Positions 28,828 through 37,150 are shown, counted from the stretch's first letter. The stretch: DNA of 64,000 bases from Bradyrhizobium sp. BR13661 (GCF_029892425.1 NZ_JARXWB010000006.1:62001-126000); one strand, 5' to 3'. Program-made: numbers and translations. Notes: generated by a model not told the origin, from the letters alone.

Positions 28828-30582
28828 TTAGAGATCGATGACGACGTCGCTTTGCGGGTGAGCGCAGCAGATCAGGACATTTCCGTCCGCGGGCGCGTCG
28901 AGCGGACCGGGTCGATAGCTGACGTCCCCGGCAACGAGCCCGCTCTCGCAGTTGTGACAAACCCCCGTCCGGCATGACCAGCGCACGGGAACCTCGCAGG
29001 CCTCTGCGAGCTCGAGCAGGCTGGCGTATGACGGTCCCCAGCGGACATTGAGGCCGCTGCGAGCGAAGGACACCATAGGCCCGATGCCGGGTGGGCCTGG
29101 CGGCGCGTGCGCCGGCCTGTTCGGCGAAGCCGCGATGCCTGGCGTCAGCGACGGCCCGGCGCTGAACAACTCAGTGTGGATGCGATCGGGCGCGATGTCC
29201 CATGCGCGGAGGCCGGTCGTGAGGTTGCTCATGAAGGCGGCCGATCCGCACAGATAGAAGTCGCCATCTTGCGGCACGTTGAGTTGCAGGAGCAGAGCCG
29301 CATCCAGATGTCCGGCGCTGTCGAAATCCATCTTTAGCCGATCGCCGGGATCAGGGTTGCTGTAGCAGACATGGCTGTGATGGTGAGCCAGCTTGGCCAG
29401 AAGTTCGCGCACCTCGGATGCGAAGGCATGTTCGCGGCCGTTGCGGGCACCGTGCAGCCACCAGATGTCTCTCGACGATCCTTCCGCCGCGAGCGCGTGA
29501 AGCATGGCGAGCACCGGCGTCGTACCGATGCCGGTACTCAACAGGACGACGGGCCGCGTATCTTGTCGTAGCGTAAAACTACCGCGCGGCGCGCCTAGTT
29601 GCACGACGTCGCCGGGTCGGAGCTCGTCGGCGACGTATGTGCTGGCGGTGCCGTGCTCGTCGCGTTTGATGCTAAGGCGATAGGACGCTGCGTCGCCATG
29701 GCTCGATAGTGAATAGCTGCGCACCATCGCAGGGGTCGCAGGAGGCCCGAGCCCGATGATGACGAACTGACCGGGTAGGGCGACGGCAGCTGGATGTCCG
29801 TCCGCCGGTTCGAGAATCAGCGACGTGACGTTGCTACTTTCGACAATCTTGCGCGAGACGCGAAATGGGCGGAAGCCGCGCCAGGCCAGCGAGGCGCTCG
29901 CGGCCGGGCCGAGCCCGGCATTTCCTCCAGCCGGATTGTTTGTTTGCGCGAGCAACGCCTCGAAGGAACGACGCCAGCCGCGGCTCAGTGCGGGAATCCG
30001 CAGTGCACGTTCGAGACTTTCACGTGGGTGAGGCGGCAGATAAAGCAGCGCGTTGATCTCAGACACGCTCATGCTTTCAGGGCCGCTGGCGACCCGCGCG
30101 ATCTCATCGCCGGCCTCGACGTCACCTTCCTCGATCACACGAAAATAGAAACCAGGGCGGCCGTGCTTGACTAGCAGCGCAGCCATATCGGACTCCTCCA
30201 TACGAATGCCGAGCCGGTAGCAGGTCACGCGCGGCTGCGTGACCTCGAACAGGGCAGAGCCGATCCTGTAGCGATCTCCGATGCAGACTTCGGTATCGGC
30301 AAGGCCTGCGACGGTGAAGTTTTCCCCGAACTGACCTCGGACGAAGTTCGACCGACCGAGATGCTCTTGCCAGTAGCGATATGACTCGTCCTGGTAGACG
30401 TACACGGCGCGCTGCTCGCCGCCGTGACCCGCAACGTCGCCCTGGCCGTCGCCTTCGATATTGAGCCGGCGCGCCCTGCGCGGGCCCTCGACGGGAGCCT
30501 TCCAGATACCAGTATGGACCGTCCTGCCTTGCCAGGCGATGTCGCGCGGAAGGCCGACATTGATGGACAGCAATCGTGCCAT
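28828..30582 (-). CDS. MOSC / ferredoxin reductase / 2Fe-2S fusion protein
   Basis: A 584-residue cytosolic multidomain oxidoreductase. Residues 1-165 are a YiiM-type MOSC domain, with GENFT at 86-90 and the conserved Cys121 in QPRVTCYR. About 230-335 is an FAD-binding barrel with VRSYSLSS, and 340-455 an NAD(P)-binding domain starting VVLLSTGIGTTPVLAML. Residues 500-584 are a plant-type 2Fe-2S ferredoxin with Cys537, Cys542, Cys545 and Cys572 or 573. Electrons would run from NAD(P)H via FAD to the cluster. YiiM-type MOSC proteins reduce N-hydroxylated compounds with a molybdenum cofactor, so the fusion may be a self-sufficient reductase. A redoxin gene follows. Confidence 0.9.
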   Translation of the reverse strand: MARLLSINVGLPRDIAWQGRTVHTGIWKAPVEGPRRARRLNIEGDGQGDVAGHGGEQRAVYVYQDESYRYWQEHLGRSNFVRGQFGENFTVAGLADTEVCIGDRYRIGSALFEVTQPRVTCYRLGIRMEESDMAALLVKHGRPGFYFRVIEEGDVEAGDEIARVASGPESMSVSEINALLYLPPHPRESLERALRIPALSRGWRRSFEALLAQTNNPAGGNAGLGPAASASLAWRGFRPFRVSRKIVESSNVTSLILEPADGHPAAVALPGQFVIIGLGPPATPAMVRSYSLSSHGDAASYRLSIKRDEHGTASTYVADELRPGDVVQLGAPRGSFTLRQDTRPVVLLSTGIGTTPVLAMLHALAAEGSSRDIWWLHGARNGREHAFASEVRELLAKLAHHHSHVCYSNPDPGDRLKMDFDSAGHLDAALLLQLNVPQDGDFYLCGSAAFMSNLTTGLRAWDIAPDRIHTELFSAGPSLTPGIAASPNRPAHAPPGPPGIGPMVSFARSGLNVRWGPSYASLLELAEACEVPVRWSCRTGVCHNCESGLVAGDVSYRPGPLDAPADGNVLICCAHPQSDVVIDL

Positions 30583-30660
30583 ACTCGTTCCTCGGTGCGA
30601 TTGGCACGGCGAATTCGGATCGCCGCAGCGTCAATCTGCATCCTCGCCGGCTTTTTGACC

Positions 30661-30680
30661 TGTTAGTCGTTGTTAGACGT
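30661..30680. promoter_or_regulatory. Tandem 10 bp direct repeat, candidate operator
   Basis: TGTTAGTCGT is followed directly by TGTTAGACGT (9 of 10 identical), and then by a degenerate TGCGAGACCG. It lies midway between the divergent MOSC fusion (start 30582) and NTF2-like gene (start 30753). A period of one helical turn suits cooperative regulator binding. Confidence 0.4.
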
Positions 30681-30752
30681 TGCGAGACCGCCTTGTCCTC
30701 GTCTGCCTGCACGCCGATCTAGAGCGCAGAAACTGCAAGGCGGGAGACCGAG

Positions 30753-31133
30753 ATGGACGATCAGGCCACGCTGACGGCGCTCCGGCGCCATTGGGACGCT
30801 TCGGACGCAAACGATTTCGAGGCCGAGCATGATATCTATCGCGAGGATGCCGTGCTCGACTATCCGCAGTCCGGCGAACGCATCCGCGGCCGCCGGAACA
30901 TTCAACAGAGCCGCTTCGCGCAGCCGAACAGGAAGCGCTTCACGGTGCGGCGGATGATCGGTCGCGGCGATCTCTGGGTGAGCGAATTCGTGCTGACATA
31001 TGACGGGGTGCCGTCCTACGTCGTCAGCATCATGGAATTTCGCGACGGCATGGTGGCGCACGAGACGCAATATTTCAGTGATCGCTTCGACCCATCGCCT
31101 ACGCGCGCGCATCTGGTTGAGCGGGTGGGGTAG
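30753..31133 (+). CDS. NTF2-like (SnoaL) family protein
   Basis: A 126-residue protein of the nuclear transport factor 2 fold: helical start (LRRHWDASDANDFEAEHDIYREDAVLDYPQSGERIRGRRNIQ), then a curved sheet ending in YVVSIMEFRDGMVAHETQYFSDRFDPSPTR. This pattern is common in SnoaL-like cyclases, isomerases and many stress-related proteins; no catalytic set is certain. CGGGAGACCGAG precedes the ATG. It is divergent from the MOSC fusion gene. Confidence 0.82.
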   Translation: MDDQATLTALRRHWDASDANDFEAEHDIYREDAVLDYPQSGERIRGRRNIQQSRFAQPNRKRFTVRRMIGRGDLWVSEFVLTYDGVPSYVVSIMEFRDGMVAHETQYFSDRFDPSPTRAHLVERVG

Positions 31134-31438
31134 ATCGGCATTCTCAGTCATTGCGAGCGCAGCGCTCGCAACGACGACGCGGACGGAACCGTTCTGCGGC
31201 GGCTGGTCGCAGTCGTGTCGCCTTGATTCCGGCTCGCCCGGCGTTATCTCTGAAGAGAACAAGAATCCGGGCCCCTCTGGCGAGGACGCTGATGATCTCA
31301 GCAAACCTCGCGATGTCGGATGACCTGTCCCGCGCGAATGCGATGGATTGGCCGATCGTCGGGCCTTCTCTGTTCCCTCCGACCTAATCGTCCCCATCGC
31401 GGCTTCGTGCGGCCATTTCGCAAGAACGAGGAGCGACG
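31134..31438. other. Intergenic region with a palindromic repeat
   Basis: About 300 bases without a gene. Just after the NTF2-like gene lies a hairpin: TTGCGAGCG (31151-31159) pairs with CGCTCGCAA (31163-31171) around CAG. The flanks GTCA and CGAC pair only partly. It belongs to the CATTGCGAGCG-type intergenic repeats common in Bradyrhizobium and may act as a transcript end, although no T-run follows. The rest shows no gene. GAGGAG at its end is the terB ribosome-binding site. Confidence 0.5.
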
Positions 31439-31897
31439 ATGTCTGACGCCGAATATTCCAATCCGATCGAACTCGAGATCACCGAGCCGCATAGCTTCAG
31501 CGAGCAGGCTGCGGCGGCGCTGGTGATATCAGGCGCGCTCGTTGCGGTCGCCGACCGCCGCGTGTCGCCGGTTGAGCGTGACGAGGTGATCCGCTTCATC
31601 AGGGAGCGCGGACTGGCGCCGCACACCAGCGATGACCGCTTGTCGTCGATGTTCGACGAACTGGCTGAACGGCTGGAGGAGCCTGATTTCGCCAATGTGG
31701 TGATCGAGACGCTGCGGCCGGTGTCGGATCTGCCGCTCTCGTCCCATCTCATCGAGTTGTCGGAGCGCGTCGCGGCCGCGGACGAAGACGTGCATCCGCA
31801 CGAGGTGCAGGCGATCAAGTTGTTGCGCCTGCTGACGCTGGTGCTGCCGCGCGCGAAGCCGGTCGGGCCTGCCGCGGCCGCCAAGGCGCGAGCATGA
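31439..31897 (+). CDS. TerB family protein
   Basis: A 152-residue cytosolic helical protein of the TerB tellurite-resistance family: SEQAAAALVISGALVAVADRRVSPVERDEV at about 20-50, and LSERVAAADEDVHPHEVQAIKLLRLLTL near the C-terminus. This gives two acidic repeats that could bind divalent metal, as in KTE-type TerB domains. GAGGAG precedes the ATG. It opens a tight operon: the next two genes each overlap by 4 bases. The partnership with TerC downstream supports a role in metal or membrane stress. Confidence 0.85.
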   Translation: MSDAEYSNPIELEITEPHSFSEQAAAALVISGALVAVADRRVSPVERDEVIRFIRERGLAPHTSDDRLSSMFDELAERLEEPDFANVVIETLRPVSDLPLSSHLIELSERVAAADEDVHPHEVQAIKLLRLLTLVLPRAKPVGPAAAAKARA

Positions 31898-32256
31898 GCG
31901 CAGCTTCGGACGAGCAAAGGACGAGACACCAGGGGACCACCGGCCAACCGGCCGGCGGCGACCCGCGGCTCGACGCGCTCGTCAATCGGCTGCCGCCGCG
32001 CCTTGCCGGCAGCGTCGATTATCTCCTGCAACCGTCTAGCCGCTGGGTGCGGATTCCCGCAGGGATGCTGCTCGTCGTCGGTGGCGTGCTGTCCTTCCTG
32101 CCGGTGCTCGGCGTCTGGATGCTGCCGCTCGGCCTGGCGCTGCTCGCCGAGGACGTGCCGGCGCTGCGTGCGTCACGCTCGAAGGTCTTTGACTGGATCG
32201 AGCGCCGCAAGCCGCACTGGCTGGACCCGTCGGCTCCGAAGAACGACCAATCATGA
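31894..32256 (+). CDS. Small transmembrane protein (PGPGW-like)
   Basis: A 120-residue membrane protein. After a polar N-terminal region of about 50 residues come two closely spaced hydrophobic segments (about 55-90: IPAGMLLVVGGVLSFLP-VLGVWMLPLGLALLAED) and a charged tail. The LP.LG.WMLPLGLALLAEDVP core resembles the small PGPGW-type membrane protein family. It overlaps both neighbours by ATGA, so synthesis is coupled to TerB and TerC. It may be an accessory subunit, but this is inference. Confidence 0.75.
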   Translation: MSAASDEQRTRHQGTTGQPAGGDPRLDALVNRLPPRLAGSVDYLLQPSSRWVRIPAGMLLVVGGVLSFLPVLGVWMLPLGLALLAEDVPALRASRSKVFDWIERRKPHWLDPSAPKNDQS

Positions 32257-32891
32257 CTGAATTCATCACCGCCGACGCGCTGACCGCGCTGCTCCAGGTC
32301 GTTCTTATCGACCTCGTGCTCGCCGGCGACAATGCCGTCGTCATCGGCCTTGCCGCGGCCGGCCTTCCGGCCGAGCAGCGCCGCCGCGCCATCGTCGTGG
32401 GCATCGTGGCCGCGACCGCGCTGCGTATCGTCTTTGCCGGTGTCGCGACCCAGCTCCTCCAGGTGATCGGCCTGCTGTTCGCCGGTGGCGTGCTGCTGCT
32501 GTGGGTGTGCTGGAAGATGTGGCGGGAGCTGCGCGAGCAGGCTGCGCACTCCAGCCAGCTTGCTTTCAGCCATGGCGGCGGCGTGACCGGTGCGCCGGCC
32601 TCGCGCAAGACGTTTGGGCAAGCCGCGTTGCAGATCGTTGCCGCCGACGTCTCGATGTCGCTCGACAACGTGCTCGCGGTCGCGGGCGCTGCGCGCGAGC
32701 ATCCTTACATCCTCGCCTTTGGCCTCGTTCTGTCAGTCGCGTTGATGGGCGTTGCCGCCGATCTGCTCGGCCGCGTGCTCCAGAAGCAGCGCTGGATCGC
32801 CTATGTCGGCCTCGCCATCATCGTCTACGTCGCCTTCGAGATGATCTACCGCGGCTCGCTCGAGATCGCGCCTGTCATCGCAAGTCTCTAA
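32253..32891 (+). CDS. TerC/YjbE family integral membrane protein
   Basis: A 212-residue inner-membrane protein with about seven helices. The TerC family signatures are intact: DLVLAGDNAVVIGLA with Asp20 and Asp26, and in the second half AADVSMSLDNVLAVAG. These acidic residues sit within helices and are thought to handle metal ions. TerC-family proteins elsewhere have been linked to Mn2+ export and to metal loading of exported enzymes. It is encoded between the small membrane protein and YqhA. Confidence 0.9.
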   Translation: MTEFITADALTALLQVVLIDLVLAGDNAVVIGLAAAGLPAEQRRRAIVVGIVAATALRIVFAGVATQLLQVIGLLFAGGVLLLWVCWKMWRELREQAAHSSQLAFSHGGGVTGAPASRKTFGQAALQIVAADVSMSLDNVLAVAGAAREHPYILAFGLVLSVALMGVAADLLGRVLQKQRWIAYVGLAIIVYVAFEMIYRGSLEIAPVIASL

Positions 32892-32933
32892 GTCCCGCCT
32901 TCGAGCCCCGCCTCGGCTTTCCTGGAGTGATCG

Positions 32934-33524
32934 ATGTCGTCCGAACCCAAAGCACCTTTGGCCAATCCGCCGATCGGCCTGTTTCCGCGGCTGATCTTCG
33001 GCTCGCGCTGGCTGCAATTGCCGCTCTATGTCGGCCTCATCGTCGCGCAGGCGGTCTATGTGCTGCTGTTCCTGAAGGAACTGTGGCACCTGGTCGCGCA
33101 CTCCTTCGACGCCAGCGAGCAGCAGATCATGCTCGTCGTGCTCGGGCTGATCGACGTCGTCATGATCTCCAACCTGCTGGTCATGGTGATCGTTGGAGGC
33201 TACGAGACCTTCGTCTCGCGCCTGAATTTGCGCGGCCATCCCGACGAGCCGGAATGGCTCAGCCACGTCAATGCCAGCGTGCTCAAGATCAAGCTGGCGA
33301 TGGCCATCGTCGGCATCTCATCGATCTCGCTGCTCAGGACCTTCATCGAGGCCGGCAATCTCGGCACCACGCGCAGCAATTTCACCGAGACCGGCGTGAT
33401 GTGGCAGGTGCTGATCCACCTGACCTTCATCATCTCCGCGATCGGCATCGCATGGGTCGACCGCCTCAGCGAGAATGGGCACCGCAAGGAGAACGGCCAC
33501 GCCTCAACGCGTGGACCGGTCTGA
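32934..33524 (+). CDS. yqhA: YqhA family (UPF0114) membrane protein
   Basis: A 196-residue inner-membrane protein with three or four helices. YqhA hallmarks are FGSRWLQLPLYVGLIVAQ, IDVVMISNLLVMVIVGGYETFVSRL, and the C-terminal LKIKLAMAIVGISSISLLRTFI. The molecular function of the family is unknown. It lies 42 bases after terC on the same strand and is probably in the same transcript. Its last 21 bases overlap the 3' end of the convergent AraC-type gene. Confidence 0.88.
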   Translation: MSSEPKAPLANPPIGLFPRLIFGSRWLQLPLYVGLIVAQAVYVLLFLKELWHLVAHSFDASEQQIMLVVLGLIDVVMISNLLVMVIVGGYETFVSRLNLRGHPDEPEWLSHVNASVLKIKLAMAIVGISSISLLRTFIEAGNLGTTRSNFTETGVMWQVLIHLTFIISAIGIAWVDRLSENGHRKENGHASTRGPV

Positions 33525-34472
33525 CCAGAGACGCCGGCTCCGTGCCAGCGTCTCGGAGGGCATCTCGCCGAACGCCACTCTATAGCCGCGTGAGAAGTCG
33601 CCGAGGTGCCAGAAGCCGTTGTCGAGGGCTGCGGCCTTGACGCTCAAGCCGGAGAAGCCGGACATGAGCTGGATGCGGGTGGACCACAGCCGCTTGAGCC
33701 GCAGATAATGGTGCAAGCTGACGCCGTGCACCGCATGCGTCGCGGTCTGGAGTGTGCGCACCGAGATGTTGAGCGCTGCGGCGAGGTCTTCGCTGTAGAG
33801 CGGGCGGCTGCCGTAGGTCGCTGCAACTTCATCGAGCTGCGCAATCAGTTTGCGGTGCTTGTCGAATGACCCTCGTCGTGCCCTGAGACTTTCGGCCGAC
33901 ACCAGCGTGTCGTCGAAACAGGCGAGCAGCGTCTCCTGGATCGGCCGGTTGAGCGCCGCGAACTCCCTGGGGTCGTCGAGGCTCGAGGCCAGGCTGAACA
34001 TGCTCGTGATCGCGGCACGCAGGCGTGCCATTGCCGCGTCCTGCGGGCGGAAGTAGGTGAGGCCACTGGTGTAGTCAGCCCAGCCGCGATGGCGCATCTC
34101 CGAGTTGAAGCGCATCATCAGGTACGTGTTGGTGCCATGTGCGAGGGAGTCGATCGGGACCTTGCCGCGCACGACGTTCACCATGGAGCTGTCGATTTCA
34201 CGCCCGTTGGTGATCGAGTGAAACGAGAACGGCACCGTGAGGCCGATGCCCTGGTCGGTGCCGACCTCGGCCTCGAGACGGCGGGCGAAGGCACGTTGGA
34301 GCACGAATAGCCCGTCCTGGAGCGGAAGGATGGCTCGCGACAGGGAGACCTCGTGCGGGCGGAGCGGCGTGCTGACGCCGAGACCGAGGACGTCATTGGC
34401 GCGAAACTCGTCGAAATCCGAGAAGCGCTCGATGCGGAGGATGCGCGAAGGCATAAGCTGATGAACCGGCAT
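33504..34472 (-). CDS. AraC family transcriptional regulator
   Basis: A 322-residue regulator. The C-terminal 100 residues hold the two helix-turn-helix motifs of AraC proteins: LYSEDLAAALNISVRTLQTATHAVHGVSLHHYLRLKRLW, then VKAAALDNGFWHLGDFSRGYRVAFGEMPSETL. The N-terminal region has no recognised ligand domain but resembles the AraC-binding-like fold. A start six codons inside (34454) is equally possible. Neither neighbour is an obvious target; it overlaps yqhA antisense. Confidence 0.88.
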   Translation of the reverse strand: MPVHQLMPSRILRIERFSDFDEFRANDVLGLGVSTPLRPHEVSLSRAILPLQDGLFVLQRAFARRLEAEVGTDQGIGLTVPFSFHSITNGREIDSSMVNVVRGKVPIDSLAHGTNTYLMMRFNSEMRHRGWADYTSGLTYFRPQDAAMARLRAAITSMFSLASSLDDPREFAALNRPIQETLLACFDDTLVSAESLRARRGSFDKHRKLIAQLDEVAATYGSRPLYSEDLAAALNISVRTLQTATHAVHGVSLHHYLRLKRLWSTRIQLMSGFSGLSVKAAALDNGFWHLGDFSRGYRVAFGEMPSETLARSRRLWSDRSTR

Positions 34473-34574
34473 ATCTGAATACCGAGCGGTGCCAGGAGGA
34501 GCGCGAATAATTACGCGGAAGGTATCAGGTGGCAGGTCCTCAGCCCTATTCCGTAAAACTACTGCGGCGCTTCA

Positions 34575-35513
34575 TCACACGACTTGCGGGTACGCCGCAT
34601 TCTCCCGTCGCTCGCGCTCGCCGAGTTCGCGCACGAGCTCCTGCAGGAACGACTCGGTAAAATCGGGCAGCGTACGCTCGGCGCGGACATAGATACCGAG
34701 ATCCGACCAGACCGGGCTGCCGGCATTGTCGAGCGGCAGGAACACGAGCTGCGCGTCGCGCGACAGTCTGCCGATGCCGAGCTGCGTCTGGAAGGCGACA
34801 CCGACGCCGCGCGCGGCGAGCTCGCGCATCAGGTCGATCGAATTGGCCTGAATGGCAGGCTCAGGCGTTTCGGAGAGCTGCGCGATCAACGGCTGCAGCA
34901 GATGATAAATCGACAGCTCGGGCAGCGCGTGGATGACGGGGAAGGCGAGGCATTGCTCCAGCGTCACCGTCTTGCGGCGCGCCAGCGGGTGCTCGCGCGC
35001 AACCAGCGCACCGAGGCGAAACCGCTTCAGCGCCACCTGGCGCAGATCCGGCGGATGCCTGAGCGCGATGGCGATGCCGATATCGGCCTCGCCCCGGCGC
35101 AAGGCTTCGAGCACGTCGGATGATCCCATCACTTCGGTGGTGAAGTTGACGCGCCGGGCCCGGCCGCGGTGCGAGGCGATCAGATCCGGCAACACGGACT
35201 CGGTGAGGGACTCGATGCAGGCGATGCTGACAGTGCCGTGCCAGGCGCCTGACAGTGACGCCACGTCAGAGCGGAAGCGATCGAGATCCTGGAGCACATT
35301 CATGACATGACGGGCCAGCATCTCGCCGACCGTCGTCAGCGTCAGGCCGCGCGCGGTCCGCTCGAATAGAGGTGATCCAACCTCCTGTTCAAGCTTGAGA
35401 ATTTGGCGGCTGACCGCTGAAGAGGCGACGTTCAGAAGGCGCGCCGCGGCGCGGATCGAGCCGGTGCGGCGGACGGCATGGAAGTACTGGATGGAAGGTG
35501 AGTGAAAGCGCAT
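34575..35513 (-). CDS. LysR family transcriptional regulator
   Basis: A 312-residue regulator. The N-terminal winged helix is clear (SIQYFHAVRRTGSIRAAARLLNVASSAVSRQILKLEQEVGSPLFER), followed by a periplasmic-binding-type effector domain (GTVSIACIESLTESVLPDLI...). It starts divergently from the small HTH gene at 35673. A T-N11-A dyad (35537-35553) lies 24-40 bases upstream of its own start, where autoregulation is expected. The effector is unknown. Confidence 0.92.
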   Translation of the reverse strand: MRFHSPSIQYFHAVRRTGSIRAAARLLNVASSAVSRQILKLEQEVGSPLFERTARGLTLTTVGEMLARHVMNVLQDLDRFRSDVASLSGAWHGTVSIACIESLTESVLPDLIASHRGRARRVNFTTEVMGSSDVLEALRRGEADIGIAIALRHPPDLRQVALKRFRLGALVAREHPLARRKTVTLEQCLAFPVIHALPELSIYHLLQPLIAQLSETPEPAIQANSIDLMRELAARGVGVAFQTQLGIGRLSRDAQLVFLPLDNAGSPVWSDLGIYVRAERTLPDFTESFLQELVRELGERERRENAAYPQVV

Positions 35514-35536
35514 TGGACCCTCGCGCCACTATAGCT

Positions 35537-35553
35537 GTTGCCGAAACGGCAGC
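35537..35553. promoter_or_regulatory. LysR-type binding site (T-N11-A dyad)
   Basis: GTTGCCG AAA CGGCAGC is a 7 bp dyad with one mismatch. Its core TGCCG-AAA-CGGCA gives the T-N11-A spacing (T35539, A35551) of LysR-family sites. It lies just upstream of the lysR start, in the region shared with the divergent gene. Confidence 0.5.
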
Positions 35554-35672
35554 AACATGTACGAAATTCTCTGCCTTTTGAGAGCGCTGATTTCACCCTA
35601 GTGTCATGTGCTGACGGGCCTGTCGGGCCCGCGCGGCGACGCGCCCGCAAAGATGCGGTGGGGGATTTTGGG

Positions 35673-36236
35673 GTGAACGAGACGATCGCTTGCGAGCCGG
35701 AGCACGGGCCGGATGCCCGTCTCGTCGACCGGCGCCGCGCGGCCGCCTATGTCGGCGTGACCGCAGGCCGCTTCGAGCAGCTGGTGCGCGACAATGTCGT
35801 GCCGCCGCCGGTCATGGTCGACAACAAGCGGCGCTGGCCGATCGCGCTGCTCGACGAAGCCAGGGAAGCGGTCGGCAGCAGCATACCGTCGCCGCCGGCA
35901 GCGCGAGACGATGTCGATGCGCGTCCCTGCGAGCGCGACGCCGTGCCATCCGCGCGCGAGCTGCCCGATCACGCCTGGTTCGAACAGCGCGCGAGCTTCG
36001 TGCAGCGCGTCCGTCGTTCGCTGCTCTCGGGCAACGAGATCCGCCTGCTGCGCGAGTTCAAGCTGCTCAAGCAGAACCAGATCAGCATGCACGGCTACTA
36101 TGGCAGCTTCGAAGCGCTGATGGTGCGCGGCTATCTCGTCGAGATCGACCGCAAGCCGCCGTCGAGCCGCCCGCTGGTCACTTATCGCCTGACCACGCCG
36201 GGCGAGCAGGTGATTGCAGCGCTCAAGGATGAATAG
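35673..36236 (+). CDS. Hypothetical protein with helix-turn-helix-like N-terminus
   Basis: A 187-residue protein starting at GTG 35673 after GGGGG. Residues 15-60 (LVDRRRAAAYVGVTAGRFEQLVRDNVVPPPVMVDNKRRWPIALLDEA) look like an AlpA/MerR-type winged helix that reads a sequence or docks to one. The C-terminal half (SLLSGNEIRLLREFKLL...MVRGYLVEIDRKPPSSRPLVTYRLTTPGEQVIAAL) resembles a second winged-helix domain. A longer frame reaches upstream to 35538, into the LysR dyad. It is divergent from lysR and is its most likely target. The function is unknown. Confidence 0.62.
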   Translation: MNETIACEPEHGPDARLVDRRRAAAYVGVTAGRFEQLVRDNVVPPPVMVDNKRRWPIALLDEAREAVGSSIPSPPAARDDVDARPCERDAVPSARELPDHAWFEQRASFVQRVRRSLLSGNEIRLLREFKLLKQNQISMHGYYGSFEALMVRGYLVEIDRKPPSSRPLVTYRLTTPGEQVIAALKDE

Positions 36237-36314
36237 AAGGCTCGCTACGGCGAGCAGAGCCTGCTCGGCAGAGCGCTGACCCAGCCGATGCCCTGAGACG
36301 ACGGTGCGGCCGAA

Positions 36315-36983
36315 CTAGGGTTCGCTCAGCTGGAAGAATGGCTGTTCCGAAAGCCTGTTCGTCAGCGCGCGGAGCTTGGGCATGCGAGCGTCGGTATCGA
36401 TACCGCGGGCGCGCGCGAGGCGTTCGGCGACGACGGCAGTCACATCCGCCTGGGTCGGGCGCTCAAGCAACAGATATTGCTGGTTTGGGGTGATCATCGC
36501 TTCGACCGCGCCAAGGGCATTTGCCGCCTGAGCCATGCAATCGTCGATCCAGGGCTGGTGCACCTTCTCCGGCGGGCGGTGGTTGCCCTCATAGGCTGCA
36601 TGAAGGCATTTTTCACACGCACCCATCATCATCGCCGCGACCTTCAGCACAGTGCGGCGATCGGCGCCGTCGCGCGGCGTCAGCGGCCGTTCGCCGCCGT
36701 AGACCTCATCGAGATGATCGATGATGGCATCGCTGTCGATCAGGGTCTCGCCACTGTCGAGCACGAGCGCCGGAATTCGCCCGAGCGGATTGCTGGCCCT
36801 GACCTCGGCGCGGTTGCCGAAGCCGGAGAGCGGGCGCTGCTCGAACGGCACCCCGTAGATATTGAGCGTGATCGCGACGCGTCGCGTAAATGGTGAGCGA
36901 TTGACCCCGATCAGCAGCATGGTGCGATGCTCGGGCGCGGCATGAGACGGTCTCTCGAATGACTCATCAACCAAGACTGCCAT
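36315..36983 (-). CDS. Glutathione S-transferase family protein
   Basis: A 222-residue enzyme. The N-terminal thioredoxin-like domain has SPFTRRVAITLNIYGVPFEQ, NPLGRIPALVLDSGETLIDSDAIIDHLDEVYG (the cis-Pro and the glutathione-contacting SxxI). An all-helical domain follows. GTAAGG precedes the ATG at 36983. An alternative start at 36920 (MLLIGVNRS) would remove 21 residues and gives a more typical GST N-terminus. The substrate is unknown. Confidence 0.88.
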   Translation of the reverse strand: MAVLVDESFERPSHAAPEHRTMLLIGVNRSPFTRRVAITLNIYGVPFEQRPLSGFGNRAEVRASNPLGRIPALVLDSGETLIDSDAIIDHLDEVYGGERPLTPRDGADRRTVLKVAAMMMGACEKCLHAAYEGNHRPPEKVHQPWIDDCMAQAANALGAVEAMITPNQQYLLLERPTQADVTAVVAERLARARGIDTDARMPKLRALTNRLSEQPFFQLSEP

Positions 36984-37150
36984 CCTTACCCAGCACGAAC
37001 AAGGTCAGGTCGGTTCTCTTGTTTCGGGATCGATAAAATTGTCTGCAATTTGGTCGCTGGCAGCAAACCATGCGGACAAGAAGGGGATTGCCTTAAACCT
37101 CCGCTTCGGAACCGGCGTGCATCCTCACGGCAAAAGGGTGGGGCATCAGC

